Below are positions 22,745 through 32,230 of a stretch of 64,000 nt of DNA, in pieces (position 1 is the first letter of the stretch; every line of letters starts with the position of its first letter). The notes under the pieces were generated by a model. The model searched no databases. It was not told where the DNA came from and saw nothing but the letters and a program-made list of their open reading frames with translations. The stretch is from Phytophthora sp. 'mugwort'. Lineage: Eukaryota; Oomycota; Peronosporomycetes; Peronosporales; Peronosporaceae. The stretch covers positions 303,001-367,000 of the forward strand of contig JAUCEF010000013.1 of assembly GCA_033558025.1 (NCBI GenBank). The letters are read 5' to 3'. Both the position numbers and the translations under genes were made by a program.

Positions 22745-23008
22745 TGTTGGAACAGTAGCGGCAGCGACTGTTGAAGATTCGTCAATATGACTCTAGTTCA
22801 AGAAATCGGACTTCAAGGAGGAGCAGCGTGGTCGCGTCAGGTGTCAGGGTGAGGGACGACACACAGGTAAGGGAGGCAGGAGTGAGATCGAGGCTGGGCG
22901 ACATCTAGGCACGAGAGGGACCGTAGGAGCGAATTAACTTTCATCAATCACTTTTCAATTCTCCAACAAGCAAGCAACCGAGTCTTCTTCTTCGGCCAGG
23001 TTTCAACA
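22745..23008 (+). repeat. Copia 3' LTR (264 bp)
   Basis: It is the full-length partner of the LTR at 18626. It begins TGTTGGAACAG after a short purine stretch and ends GTTTCAACA. It is followed by the five-base repeat CACAC and then by the right half of the Gypsy element. Confidence 0.88.
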
Positions 23009-24836
23009 CACACTGGAGAAGGCACCTCCGGAAGAAGTGGCGCAGGAGCGCCGGTTGGCAGTAGCAGTTGCGCAAGAGCTGTTCGAAGCTGGAGCCGAGG
23101 TGGATATACTCGAGACGCGAGGCGACAACTTCCGGCTACATTTGGGACATGACCCACCGGCGCAAGTCGAGCCGTTGCTCGTACAAGGTGGAGCGAGACT
23201 ATCGAAGGCGCATCCGCGACGTTACTCTCCGAACGCTCGGGGGTTCTCGATCGACACGTTGGCGAGCTGCTGAAGGCCGGATTAGTCTAGCGTTAACCAT
23301 TGTACCATTTGGTGGTCCGCACCCCCAATAATTCGGAAGCCGGAGCAAGCGGTTGACCCGCTTGCCGATCCGAGAATGCCCGTGGACAACCGAGGTTTCA
23401 ATGCCGAGACAGACCCTATGTTATGGCCTATGTCGGTTCTGGAGGTGGTATTGGGGGTTGTCGTAGATTCGAGAGTGTTCTTCATTCTGGATTGGTTTCG
23501 CGGATACTGGCAGCTGCCTCTACATCCGAACTGCCAGGAGGTATTTACATTCATAGCGCATCGGGGCATGTATTATACCCCGACACGTGCTCCTATGAGA
23601 GGACAGATGCTGTCAAGGAGATGATGATACGTTTTCGGAAATTTACTTGGAAAGGGAAGCCTAGCGTGGCTCGATGATATACTGGGCTTCGTTGAGGACG
23701 CGAAGTCGTTGTTGAAGCTGCTGGATGAGGTGCTAGAACGCTGTGAGCGTGTGGGGCGAAGCTACACAATAGTTATGCCATCACTTCTTTGCCAAAGACG
23801 TAAATTGGTGTGGTAAGATGATATCCGCCAGTTGTGTGAACATTGTCCGGATTGAGTATAGGGTTAGTAGATATGCTACCCCCAGACCGGCTGCAGAACT
23901 GCAGCCGTTCTTATTCGCGATTAATTGGATGCAGCAGAGCATCCATGCTATAACAAGCTTACAGGCCAACTGTACGCCATCCTTGGACGGACCATGAAGG
24001 CCGCTGGCTCCAGGAAGAAGGTTATTTAGCGAAGTTTCTACTAGCAGATGTCGGCCGTGGAGAGAACGACCTCAGCGCCCTCAAGGCTGTGCGGGAGGCG
24101 TTACTACGGATGGCGCCACTTGCCCATCCTAGCCACAGGCCAGATGTTGTTTGTATACGGACGCTAGCCAGGGCTTACTGGCGCGCCACGTTTTACCCAG
24201 TTGGAATCGGGAGAGGTGCAGTTTCCGCTGGGACAACAGAAGCACCAGCCGATGGCCTTCTCGAGCGGTCGATTTACCGAAGGTTCCAGCATTTGGACAA
24301 CTATAGAGAAAGATGCGTACGCGATTGTCGAGGGGGCCCGTCGCTTGGAGTACCTACTACTGAGGACCGGTGGCTTCTGTCTGTATACGGACCACCATAA
24401 CCTCGTCTATAGTTTTAATACCTACGCGATAGACCAAGCAATGGCTCGGTATCCGGCCGACAGATTACAAAGATGGGTCATGCCCCTGATGGCCTTCAAG
24501 TATGTAATTGAGCATGTACCGAGTGACGCAAATGTCTGGGGCAACTTACTCAGCCGATGGGAAGCCATCCCTGCACTGAGGAGGAGTGAGGAGCGACTCG
24601 AGTCGAGTCGCACGATTCGCAGTCGTCAACCGAGTAGCCCCGCTAGAGGACAAGGCGTTCCTCTGGCCGAGCGAAGTCGAGATCCGCAGTCTACATGTCC
24701 AGGCTCGAGAACAGGATCCTGGCGCGCCGACTATGACGCATTGGGATGCGAAATGTTTCTAACCTATTACACGCTGTATGATCACCATGGGAGGTCGCGT
24801 CCCCCGTCCGTACGGCGAGACGATGATGGCTATTAA
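23009..24836 (+). pseudogene. Gypsy reverse transcriptase and RNase H remnant
   Basis: The pre-RT segment (23009-23270) leads to the RT start; 23376-23580 encodes MPVDNRGFNAETDP and FFILDWFRGYWQLPLHP, the Gypsy RT palm with its first Asp. The second palm motif appears as WLDDILGFVEDA near 23668. RNase H follows at 24201-24560 with EKDAYAIVEGARRLEYLL, YTDHHNLVYSF and IEHVPSDANVWGNLLSRW. A linker fragment AFLWPSEVEIRSLHVQ lies near 24650. Stops and shifts occur between these blocks. Confidence 0.8.
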
Positions 24837-25355
24837 GCCAAATGAGCTACTCCCATTTTGATTACCTTACTATGATGGGGGTGAAGACAATTATAAACAT
24901 GTGCTGGTGTTGTAAAGATGGAAATCTTCAGGGATGCGGATGTTGTCTGCAAATGTGAGAGGGAATGATACACCGGCGTCATCACTTGCGACAAACAGTA
25001 TGGGGGAAATACGCAGGGTATACATACGCGGTATACTAATATATACTGTATGCATGCAGGCGTCGTTTAGCTATGTGCCGAATTGGACGCTGAATCGTGA
25101 GCTCCTCGTTTGCACCACCAATTTCGCGTCGCTCATGGCGGACAAGCATCGGTAAATAGATAGCACCTCCTTGCTAGGGCAACTACTCCGGCCCACACGC
25201 CGACCATTGCAGACAAATGGGATGTGGTCGCACCGGTATATCAGATATAGTTGTGTGTATACCAAAATGAACATTTTGTGGCTAAAAAATCTACAAAACC
25301 GATTCCATCTTTTGATTGGATCTCCCACATAAGTTACGCAATCAACTTAAAAGCC

Positions 25356-25370
25356 TCAATTCCGACTTTC
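25356..25370 (+). promoter_or_regulatory. Oomycete initiator-like element
   Basis: TCAATTCCGACTTTC lies 20 bases before the start at 25390 and resembles the oomycete initiator (TCATTYYNCAWTTT) with two departures. A pyrimidine-rich stretch follows. Position fits; sequence match is only fair. Confidence 0.35.
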
Positions 25371-25389
25371 CCGCCCACGCCCACCAGCG

Positions 25390-27735
25390 ATGCTCAAGCG
25401 CCCGGCGCCCGTCGCGACGTCGACGGCTCCGTCCGCGGAATCGACGCCGTCGTCGCCGTCCTTGGCCAAGAAGAAGCGACGTTCGCAGCCCATGGGCAAC
25501 CTGACGAACCTACAGAAGCGACAGCTGTGCATCAAGTTCTCGCAGGTCAAGATGACGCAGCAGGAGCTGTGCCAGTGGGCCAAGCGCGAGTTCCAGCTCG
25601 CGCACCTCCCGCACCAGTCCACAATCTCCAAGATCCTGGCGCGCACTGAGGAGCTCACGCAGATGGCGCCGCGCGACCTCTCGGCGCGCCGCAAGGGGCT
25701 CGTCACACACCCGGAGCTGGACACGGCGCTCTGCAACTGGGTGCTGTGCGCGCGTCACAATGGGCTCAAGATCTCGGGTGACATTATTAAGAGCCAGGCG
25801 CGTTCATTGGCCGCGCAGCTCGGCATCACGTCCACCATGAGCTTCTCCAACGGCTGGCTCGGCGGCTTTAAGAAGAGGTACAACATCCGATTGGGTAGCG
25901 CCGCCGCCGCTATGGACGGCGTCAATGGCGTGCCGATGGTCAGCAGTATCACGTCGCTCCAGCAGCTACAGAGCGTTGCGCGTGTGCATGACCCGCGCGA
26001 TGTTTATTGCATGCAGGAGACCGGACTCTTCTACGAGCTGTCGCCCGAGAAACCGGCAGGACGCGGCCGCGCGGCCAGGAGAGAAAACTGCGGCGAGCGA
26101 GTCACTGTCGTGTTCGCAGTCAACGCAGACGCCAGCGACAGGATGGAGCCCATGTTCATTGGCCCGAGTAAACTGCCCCAGCCTGTCGAGGAGCTGGACG
26201 CCGAGTCACGCCACTTTTACTACCAGAACAACAAGCGAGCGTGGATGACGCCCGTCATGTTCCAGGATTACGTCTCAGCCATCGATACCCGGATGCGCGA
26301 CGAGGGTCGCTACATTCTGCTGCTTGTATCGGCCGCGCCGTCTCATGTTGCGCTTGGACTCGAGCTCACTAACGTTCGTCTAGAGATCCTACCGCCGTCT
26401 ATGGACCCATTGCCCATTTCCATGCAGATTTCCATGCAGGTGACCACAGAAGACAACGCGAGTCTGTCAGCGGCTTCAGAGTCCATCGCAGCGGCTGACG
26501 TGAATGGCACGCAAATGACCGACGCTAATCAATCTCTTACAGAAGGAGCCGTGACCCCTGCGACGAAGCTTCAGCCAGAAACTGAGGTCCCGACTTCGAC
26601 GATCTCCGATCTTAGTAACTCGGCAGCGATTGCGGCCATGGCGTCGAGTATGGCGATAGTCGCGACACTGCAGCCGTTCGACGCGGGGCTTATCATGGCG
26701 TTCAAGCGGAGGTATCGACGTTATCACATGCTGTACGCACTGGACCGCTTTGAGGCAGGGAGACAGGATGTTTTCCATGTAGAGCAGCTACAGGCTATGC
26801 GCTGGGCGCGTCACTGCTGGAAACAGGAGATCCCCGAGGAAATTATTCGCAAGTGCTGGGCAGCCACGGAAATTCTGGTGCCTAAGCCGAATCCCGAAAC
26901 GATGGCAGCGTTCGAGGCGATCGAGGAGGACATTGACAAGGAGATTTGTGACACAGTGTCAGCTCTTGATATCCTACGACCGCTGCCCATTGACGAGTTT
27001 GTGAGCCCACGTGATGAGAATTTGGGGATTCATTGCGCTGGACTCGAAGAAACAGACTTCGTATTCACTGTCCCGGACAACTCTGGGAACGAGACGAAGC
27101 ATAGCACCAAAAAGACCTCACCTAGTGCCGCAGATGCAGCTAAACAGCGAGTAGTGACGCCTACTGAGTTGACTCCTCGTCTACAGGAGCTGCACGCTCG
27201 CATTGAAGCATCAGCAGCAGCCGCATCGGCATTGGGTCTAGCGTCAAGTATGAATACGATGGCTACAGGGGATAACGCGGGGTCAGTGCCAACATCTGCT
27301 GGCACTATGGAGGACGTGCTTGGCTTGTCGACATCGTCATTCGCTGCTGTGAAGGTTACCGACGGACCGGCGACAAACGAGCAGCTCATCGAGTGCTTCA
27401 AGGTGCTGCTGCCCGAACTGGACCGTCTAAGGTTCGACGACCATACGAAGAAGAGTATCCGTTCGACCTTCCGCAAGCTAAAGGAGACAGCTGAACAGCA
27501 AGCGCTGGACCGCAAGCGCGGCACCACGAGGAAGTCTCCAGTGCACCAGCAACCACAGTTCCAGCTGCAGCCCTCGACTCAGGAACAACATGCACAAACG
27601 TTGCAGGAGATGCAGCAGTTGCAACAGCAGCAGATCCAGCAGATCCAACAACAGTTGATGATGCAGCCTGATCAGGCGCAGGCCATGGCAATGGCTGCTC
27701 AGGCGTCGCAGATGGGCGAGAATACAGTCTTGTAG
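25390..27735 (+). CDS. Domesticated pogo/CENP-B-like transposase, 781 residues
   Basis: The protein is laid out like a pogo/Tigger transposase: a basic Ser/Pro-rich leader with KKKRR, a first helix-turn-helix (about residues 36-85), a CENP-B-type second helix-turn-helix (about 95-165, ending SFSNGWLGGFKKRYNIR) and a DDE_1 fold. The first catalytic Asp is replaced by Gln209 (MQETGLFY) and the second by Ser314 (LLVSAAPSH); the third, Asp431 (LQPFDAGLIMAFKRRYRR), remains. About 85 extra residues, acidic and Ser/Thr-rich, sit between the last two. The C-terminus (from about 700) is Gln-rich, as in transcription co-regulators. The frame is a single intact exon with host-like codon use. This fits a host DNA-binding protein without transposition activity; a CENP-B-like or regulatory role is inference. 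Confidence 0.85.
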   Translation: MLKRPAPVATSTAPSAESTPSSPSLAKKKRRSQPMGNLTNLQKRQLCIKFSQVKMTQQELCQWAKREFQLAHLPHQSTISKILARTEELTQMAPRDLSARRKGLVTHPELDTALCNWVLCARHNGLKISGDIIKSQARSLAAQLGITSTMSFSNGWLGGFKKRYNIRLGSAAAAMDGVNGVPMVSSITSLQQLQSVARVHDPRDVYCMQETGLFYELSPEKPAGRGRAARRENCGERVTVVFAVNADASDRMEPMFIGPSKLPQPVEELDAESRHFYYQNNKRAWMTPVMFQDYVSAIDTRMRDEGRYILLLVSAAPSHVALGLELTNVRLEILPPSMDPLPISMQISMQVTTEDNASLSAASESIAAADVNGTQMTDANQSLTEGAVTPATKLQPETEVPTSTISDLSNSAAIAAMASSMAIVATLQPFDAGLIMAFKRRYRRYHMLYALDRFEAGRQDVFHVEQLQAMRWARHCWKQEIPEEIIRKCWAATEILVPKPNPETMAAFEAIEEDIDKEICDTVSALDILRPLPIDEFVSPRDENLGIHCAGLEETDFVFTVPDNSGNETKHSTKKTSPSAADAAKQRVVTPTELTPRLQELHARIEASAAAASALGLASSMNTMATGDNAGSVPTSAGTMEDVLGLSTSSFAAVKVTDGPATNEQLIECFKVLLPELDRLRFDDHTKKSIRSTFRKLKETAEQQALDRKRGTTRKSPVHQQPQFQLQPSTQEQHAQTLQEMQQLQQQQIQQIQQQLMMQPDQAQAMAMAAQASQMGENTVL

Positions 27736-28385
27736 ATGTCGTGTATAGCTAAAACGCAGAGATGATTTCGTTCGTGCGAGCGGTTGGTATGTCAATTCCT
27801 GCTGCTCACTGGTCGTTACGTCAACTTGTTGAAGGTGCCACGTTCGTTATCGCTGCTCCCACTCGTTCTGAAGCTTCGAAGAAAAGGCGAGCGAACCCTC
27901 AAGTGACTTGAGTCCTGGGATGCAGCTCTGCTCGATCGCAGTATTGGAGTTGGATATGGCCATCAGTTTAGTCGAGCGCTGTCATGTGTCGTACAGGACG
28001 AGAGCGTCAACAATTGTGGTCCGCCGTGGCAATGCAAGCCTCACATCCTGCAGTGAGCTCTGAACTGTGACTGTAGCCATGTCTACTTCGCGACTTAGTG
28101 TAGTATGTCTCTCGGACAGGCTGTGGTCGGTTGTGTTGAAGTTACTCGCATGATCAGCCGTCCTTAAATTTGGCGTTACAAGCGCCTTCTTCCTTTGCCA
28201 AGGGAGGCTTCGTCCCACGTCTGGCTGGCTTTCTCTGGTGTCGCTGGGGTTTGACGAAGCTTTGCTTGACTTTTTCGTAGGCGTCGAGACGATCGGGTGG
28301 AGTTTTACACTGTCCGTTTCCACGTGAGCGTCACCTCACTGAGAAACGAGCTGGCAAAGACACAAGAGGCTCACGTAGGAAGGTC
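27736..28385. other. Intergenic region
   Basis: No convincing gene. A minus frame (27982-28323, 113 codons) diverges from the next gene but has no recognisable motif. The DNA probably holds the 3' end of the transposase-derived gene and the promoter of the membrane-protein gene. Confidence 0.4.
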
Positions 28386-29729
28386 ATGGTTCGACTTGGT
28401 CGATGGCAATTGGTTGTAGCAGTAGCAGTGGCATTGATGTCGTTATCAGGCATTCAAGCACAGGATGTAGGCATCATGACGGCTGGGAATCCAGAGACGG
28501 CAGTCGTGACGGATACCACGGCACCAGTGGCGACAGAAGCAGCAGTTCCGATAGCCACCTCCGCTAGTCCCATTGCCACGGAAGCGGCGACGATACTCCC
28601 AGCAGCAAGTGAAGTTGCTACGATTCCAGTCGCGACGGAAGCTGTCACTTTAGTACCAATATCAAGTGCGACGGAAACAGTCATCGAGACGGCAGCTACG
28701 CCGGTACCTGTTTCCACGCACGTCTCGACCATCTCGACACCTGCAGTCGCGCCGTCCACCACAGAAGTTGCGTCGGACCCTAGTGCGACTATGCCAGTAA
28801 CTCCACCGAGCAATTTGCGAGGCAGTGACGATGAGAGCAGCCGAACCAATGCGTCGTCCAGTACGTCGTCTTCAAAGAGCGCTTCTGAAAGTACCACTGG
28901 AACTCTGGATGGTTCCTCTTCCACCAAGACAGCCGTCATGTGTCTGCTTGGCGGAGTCGGTAGCACTATCATTATGAGTCTGCTCTTCGTCGTGTGGAGG
29001 AATCGAAGGCGTCAAGACTCGGGTCTTAGGACGCCAATCCCACGCGATACAGACACGATCACGTTCCCAGACATGTCGATGCCTTCAGTCGTCCCTCCTT
29101 CTGCTCCCTGGAAGGCAAGCGGCCCGACATTCGCTTCTCGAGACCTGCCGCTGACCGAGAACACTCGCGCCAAGATGAACGCTACCACACGATCGTCTAC
29201 AGAGTATGATCTGGCCAACCGACCCTCGCAGATTGCCAGTCTATCCGCTCACAGCACGTCGGCGCAAACGCTCCAGACAAATCGAGAGACAAACGCGTCC
29301 TCAGAACAGAGCTTCAGTATCCGTGGCTACTCGGAGTTTTCAGTGCAGCATGCAGACGACTCCGTTATGACTAACGAGAGAGATTCCACCAACGACAGGT
29401 ACGACGGGTACGGAAGATATTCAACGTCGTCTCGGCTCTCCAGCGAAGCTGGACGGAGCAACTCCGGGTGGTTCCAGCGTCAGACGCCCACGTCATCGAA
29501 CGCTTCATCCCTCGTAGCAACGAAACACAACCCCGTGTCCTTTCTCAACCATGAACTCACTCAAACACCCAATAGAGAGACCCCCGTTAACGCGGACAGC
29601 ACCACCTCACGCACTGATATTCCGGACTGGTACAACGTCATTGAGTCTCCCACGGACAACGACCGATACACAACATCGTCACTTGATAGTGACAACATCA
29701 GCAATGAACGAGAATCCTACGAGCTGTAG
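28386..29729 (+). CDS. Ser/Thr-rich type I membrane protein, 447 residues
   Basis: Residues 1-25 form a signal peptide (hydrophobic core LVVAVAVALMSLSG, cleavage likely after GIQA). Residues 26 to about 150 are dominated by Thr, Ala, Val, Ser and Pro with loose repeats such as PVATEA, VPIATSA and IPVATEA, a mucin-like stretch suited to O-glycosylation. A Ser run (150-178) leads to one membrane helix (183-204) followed by RNRRRQ, which by the positive-inside rule places the C-terminus in the cytoplasm. The tail of about 240 residues is polar, Ser/Thr/Asn-rich and probably disordered. The layout suits a surface or wall-contact sensor, but no family domain is seen. The gene is one exon and is convergent with the pseudouridine synthase gene. 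Confidence 0.8.
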   Translation: MVRLGRWQLVVAVAVALMSLSGIQAQDVGIMTAGNPETAVVTDTTAPVATEAAVPIATSASPIATEAATILPAASEVATIPVATEAVTLVPISSATETVIETAATPVPVSTHVSTISTPAVAPSTTEVASDPSATMPVTPPSNLRGSDDESSRTNASSSTSSSKSASESTTGTLDGSSSTKTAVMCLLGGVGSTIIMSLLFVVWRNRRRQDSGLRTPIPRDTDTITFPDMSMPSVVPPSAPWKASGPTFASRDLPLTENTRAKMNATTRSSTEYDLANRPSQIASLSAHSTSAQTLQTNRETNASSEQSFSIRGYSEFSVQHADDSVMTNERDSTNDRYDGYGRYSTSSRLSSEAGRSNSGWFQRQTPTSSNASSLVATKHNPVSFLNHELTQTPNRETPVNADSTTSRTDIPDWYNVIESPTDNDRYTTSSLDSDNISNERESYEL

Positions 29730-29935
29730 ATCGTACGGTGGTGTATTCTGGCCGAGTTGAACAGCCTACCCGGAAGCAGGGTATATGAACTTGCAGCGAA
29801 TAGCTGAGGTACAGCTCTCGAAGGCCGAGAGGATCAGTGTAGACAAGAGAGAGTGAGGTTTCAATGCTATTTTGCCTTTTGTCACAATACATACAAAGAA
29901 CTCCCTCATAAGCGAACCGTACGATGGCCACGGTA

Positions 29936-31161
29936 CTACCGCTTCTCGTCGGTGTCCTGCTTCCGGTCCTGCGTCTTCTCTAAAGGTTTGGCGCGTACTT
30001 CCAGCACAGCGCCGGACGGGAGGTCGGCCAGACGGTATGGCCCGTATTGCACACGTATCAACCGCTTGACCACCAGTCGCACATGAGCAAGCGCCTTTCG
30101 CACCTCGCGGTTCTGTTAAATAGCAACACAAATCTCTCATTATCATTGGAACGTCTCGTCATCGACCGCAGCTAACGCAGAACGCACCTTGCCCTCGGTA
30201 ACTTTCACCTGCAGCCACGAGTCCTTCTTGTCTGTGGACTGCACCGTCACCTTGATCGGCCGGTACTTCTCTCCGTCTACCAGCGGTCCTCGCTGCAGCT
30301 CTTGCAGCTTGGACTCGGCCACGTTGCCACGCACCAGCGCACGGTAGACTCGAGATACTTCGGTCTTGGGATGCTCCAATTCCCGCGCGTAATCTCCGTC
30401 GTTGGTGAAGAGCAGTAGTCCTTCCGTATTGAAGTCAAGTCGGCCCTATCAAGCAGCGTCAGTCAACTATCAGCCTCCACGCCACCTCCGTGTCCTCTCC
30501 TTAGTCACCTACCACCGGCATCATATGCTGCGTGAGGCCCATTACTCGCAGCCGATCGAAGATCGTGGCGCGGCCCTGTGGGTCGTTGTTGGTCACCAGC
30601 TCCTGCACGTCCACACAAGTCCGCGTTAGTCCTCCGACGTTCGCTATTGTCCTGTATGTAGTTGCAGCCACCTACCCCCTTTATCTTGTGGGCCATCCAC
30701 ATCTTGAGCTTCTGCGTCTTGGAAAGCTCGCGGCCGTCCACGGCCACCACGTCCTTGTGCACGTCCACCGTCGTGGCCACATCGGCCACCACGTGCCCGT
30801 TGACCGTCACGTCGAAGCTCTGGATGCGCTTCTCGGCCTCACGCCGCGAGCACAACCCCGACATGGCAATACGCTTGGCCAGCCGCACATTGGACGGTGC
30901 GGCGGCGGAAGTAACGGCGGCAGTCTCAATCGCAGTGGCCTGGGCGATGTCGGCTTTCTCAGCGTCCGCCTCCTTTGGCGCGACTGGCTTGTGCTTACGC
31001 GCACGCGACACTTCGGGCCGCGTGAACTTCTTGATGGTTAGTACGCCGCGGCATTGTTGGTCGACAGGGCCAAGCGCCTGGAGGCACGGCACCAGCGGCG
31101 AGGCGCGAGGCAGCAGCCGCCGCACGAGCAGCTCCATCAGCATCATTACGTCAACTTTCAA
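29936..31161 (-). CDS. RsuA/RluB-type pseudouridine synthase, 4 exons, about 336 residues
   Basis: Exons 30676-31161, 30513-30602, 30188-30445 and 29936-30112 join in phase 0; introns are 73, 67 and 75 bp with GT-AG ends. An S4 RNA-binding domain (about residues 92-150; [20 protein letters not shown]) is followed by [14 protein letters not shown], the catalytic [17 protein letters not shown] with the nucleophile Asp196, and the C-terminal motif [11 protein letters not shown] with LIRVQYGP. Enzymes of this family convert a uridine of ribosomal RNA to pseudouridine. The Arg/Leu-rich N-terminus ([13 protein letters not shown], possibly starting at Met9) suggests mitochondrial import, so mitochondrial rRNA is the likely target; this is inferred. 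It is divergent from SEC11 with about 100 bp between starts. Confidence 0.88.
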
Positions 31162-31220
31162 CTTGTGGTGCCCTGTGTTTCTATATTGGATAGAAACCTT
31201 CCAAAGACGATACTCTCGCG

Positions 31221-31235
31221 CATTGACACATTTTC
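31221..31235 (+). promoter_or_regulatory. Initiator-like element ahead of SEC11
   Basis: CATTGACACATTTTC, 23 bases before the SEC11 start, resembles the oomycete initiator core (CATTYYNCATTTT). It lies in the short interval shared with the divergent pseudouridine synthase gene. The match is incomplete. Confidence 0.35.
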
Positions 31236-31257
31236 AGTCTACGTGGCACTTCGATCG

Positions 31258-32088
31258 ATGTGGACGATACTGCAGCAGCAAGTGGAAGACGTGAAGCGCC
31301 TGTGGGCCAACAAGCGGCAGCTGGCTCATCAGGGCCTGAACCTCGCCATGGTGGTGCTCACGGCGCTCATGATCTGGAAGGGGCTCATGGTCTACACGCA
31401 GAGCGAGTCACCCGTCGTGGTGGTGCTCAGCGGTAGCATGGAGCCGGCCTTCCAGCGCGGCGACATCCTGTACCTGGACAACACGGTGCGTCTGTCTGTC
31501 TGTATACCTCCTCCCACGCGTCTAACCGCAGCGTTCGTTGTGGCCGACCGCGCGCAGAAGCCACAGCTTGATATCGGAGACATTGTCGTGTACAAGGTCA
31601 AGGGCCGAGATATCCCCATTGTGCATCGCGTGCTGGAGCTGCACGAGCGGTCCGTCGCCTGGATTCGAGCGGGAATTAGTACGAGAAGTTTTTAATAGAA
31701 GCGGGGGTTCTTGTTGTCTGCAGGGCGTCGGACGGATACCAAGTTTACCTCACCAAGGGCGACAACAACAACGTGGACGACCGGTACGAAGAGGCCGCAG
31801 CTTGCACTTAACAACGAGGCTGACATTGCTATTATTCTTGTCGCAGCGGACTGTATGCGTACGGCCAATCGTGGCTCGAGCGCGAGGACATCGTGGGCAT
31901 CGCCAGAGCGTGCGTCGAGACTTAAAGCTTCTTTTTTGCTGTTCGTTGATTAAGTGTCGCTGGTTGTCTTGCTCTACAGATCCGTCCCGTACGCGGGTAT
32001 GCTGACCATCCTACTGAACGACTACCCGATGCTCAAGTACGTGCTGGTGGGCGGGATGGCCGTGCTGGTTTTCACGCAGAGAGAGTGA
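31258..32088 (+). CDS. SEC11: Signal peptidase complex catalytic subunit SEC11, 5 exons
   Basis: Exons 31258-31485, 31558-31649, 31724-31783, 31847-31909 and 31980-32088 give 183 residues, the normal SEC11 length; introns are 72, 74, 63 and 70 bp. The first intron has no stop and is a multiple of three, so an unspliced reading continues through it, but removal restores the family alignment (YLDNT then [14 protein letters not shown]). An N-terminal membrane helix (about 26-50) precedes the catalytic Ser60 (SGSMEP); His99 (IPIVHRV) and Asp120 (TKGDNN) complete the site. His rather than Lys is the hallmark of the ER-type enzyme. It removes signal peptides from secreted proteins at the ER membrane. 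It is convergent with the OGT gene. Confidence 0.93.
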
Positions 32089-32230
32089 CGATAGAAGCAC
32101 AAGACAAGAAAGCAAGACACGTCAAGTGCAACATCTAAACAAAATACTCATTTGGTCGCTGCAACAGCGCTTTATTTCTCGAAAAAGGTGGATGGGGGGG
32201 GGGGGCGCATTGTAACTCGACTCCTTAAAT

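Larger units (their letters stand above)
18626..23008 (+). mobile_element. Copia retrotransposon nested in Gypsy, both LTRs present
   Basis: The element is bounded by LTRs starting TGTTGGAACAGTAGCGGC and ending GTTTCAACA. Flanking five-base repeats are CACGC (18621-18625) and CACAC (23009-23013), a target duplication with one mismatch. Inside, gag with zinc knuckle, protease, integrase, reverse transcriptase and RNase H follow in Copia order. The coding part is broken by about ten frameshifts and stops, and the 5' LTR has a 103-bp net deletion, so the copy is not autonomous. Confidence 0.9.
16861..24836 (+). mobile_element. Degenerate Ty3/Gypsy element interrupted by a Copia element
   Basis: The left part (16861-18625) holds gag and protease; the right part (23009-24836) holds reverse transcriptase and RNase H. 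Protease and reverse transcriptase would be adjacent in an intact element, and the Copia element sits precisely between them. Integrase and both LTRs are not visible, so this Gypsy copy is truncated as well as interrupted. Several frameshifts and stops lie in each part. Confidence 0.8.

Noticed and set aside
27982..28323. Minus-strand frame of 113 codons divergent from the membrane-protein gene
   Set aside because: No recognisable motif and only fair codon use. Kept as part of the intergenic entry.
31054..31695. Longer plus-strand frame covering the SEC11 start and reading through its first intron
   Set aside because: The part before 31258 overlaps the divergent gene's first exon in antisense, and the first intron is stop-free by chance. 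Splicing gives the correct family alignment and length.
32188..32198. G tract between SEC11 and OGT as a quadruplex or terminator element
   Set aside because: It is a single run with no further G runs nearby, so no defined structure is supported.
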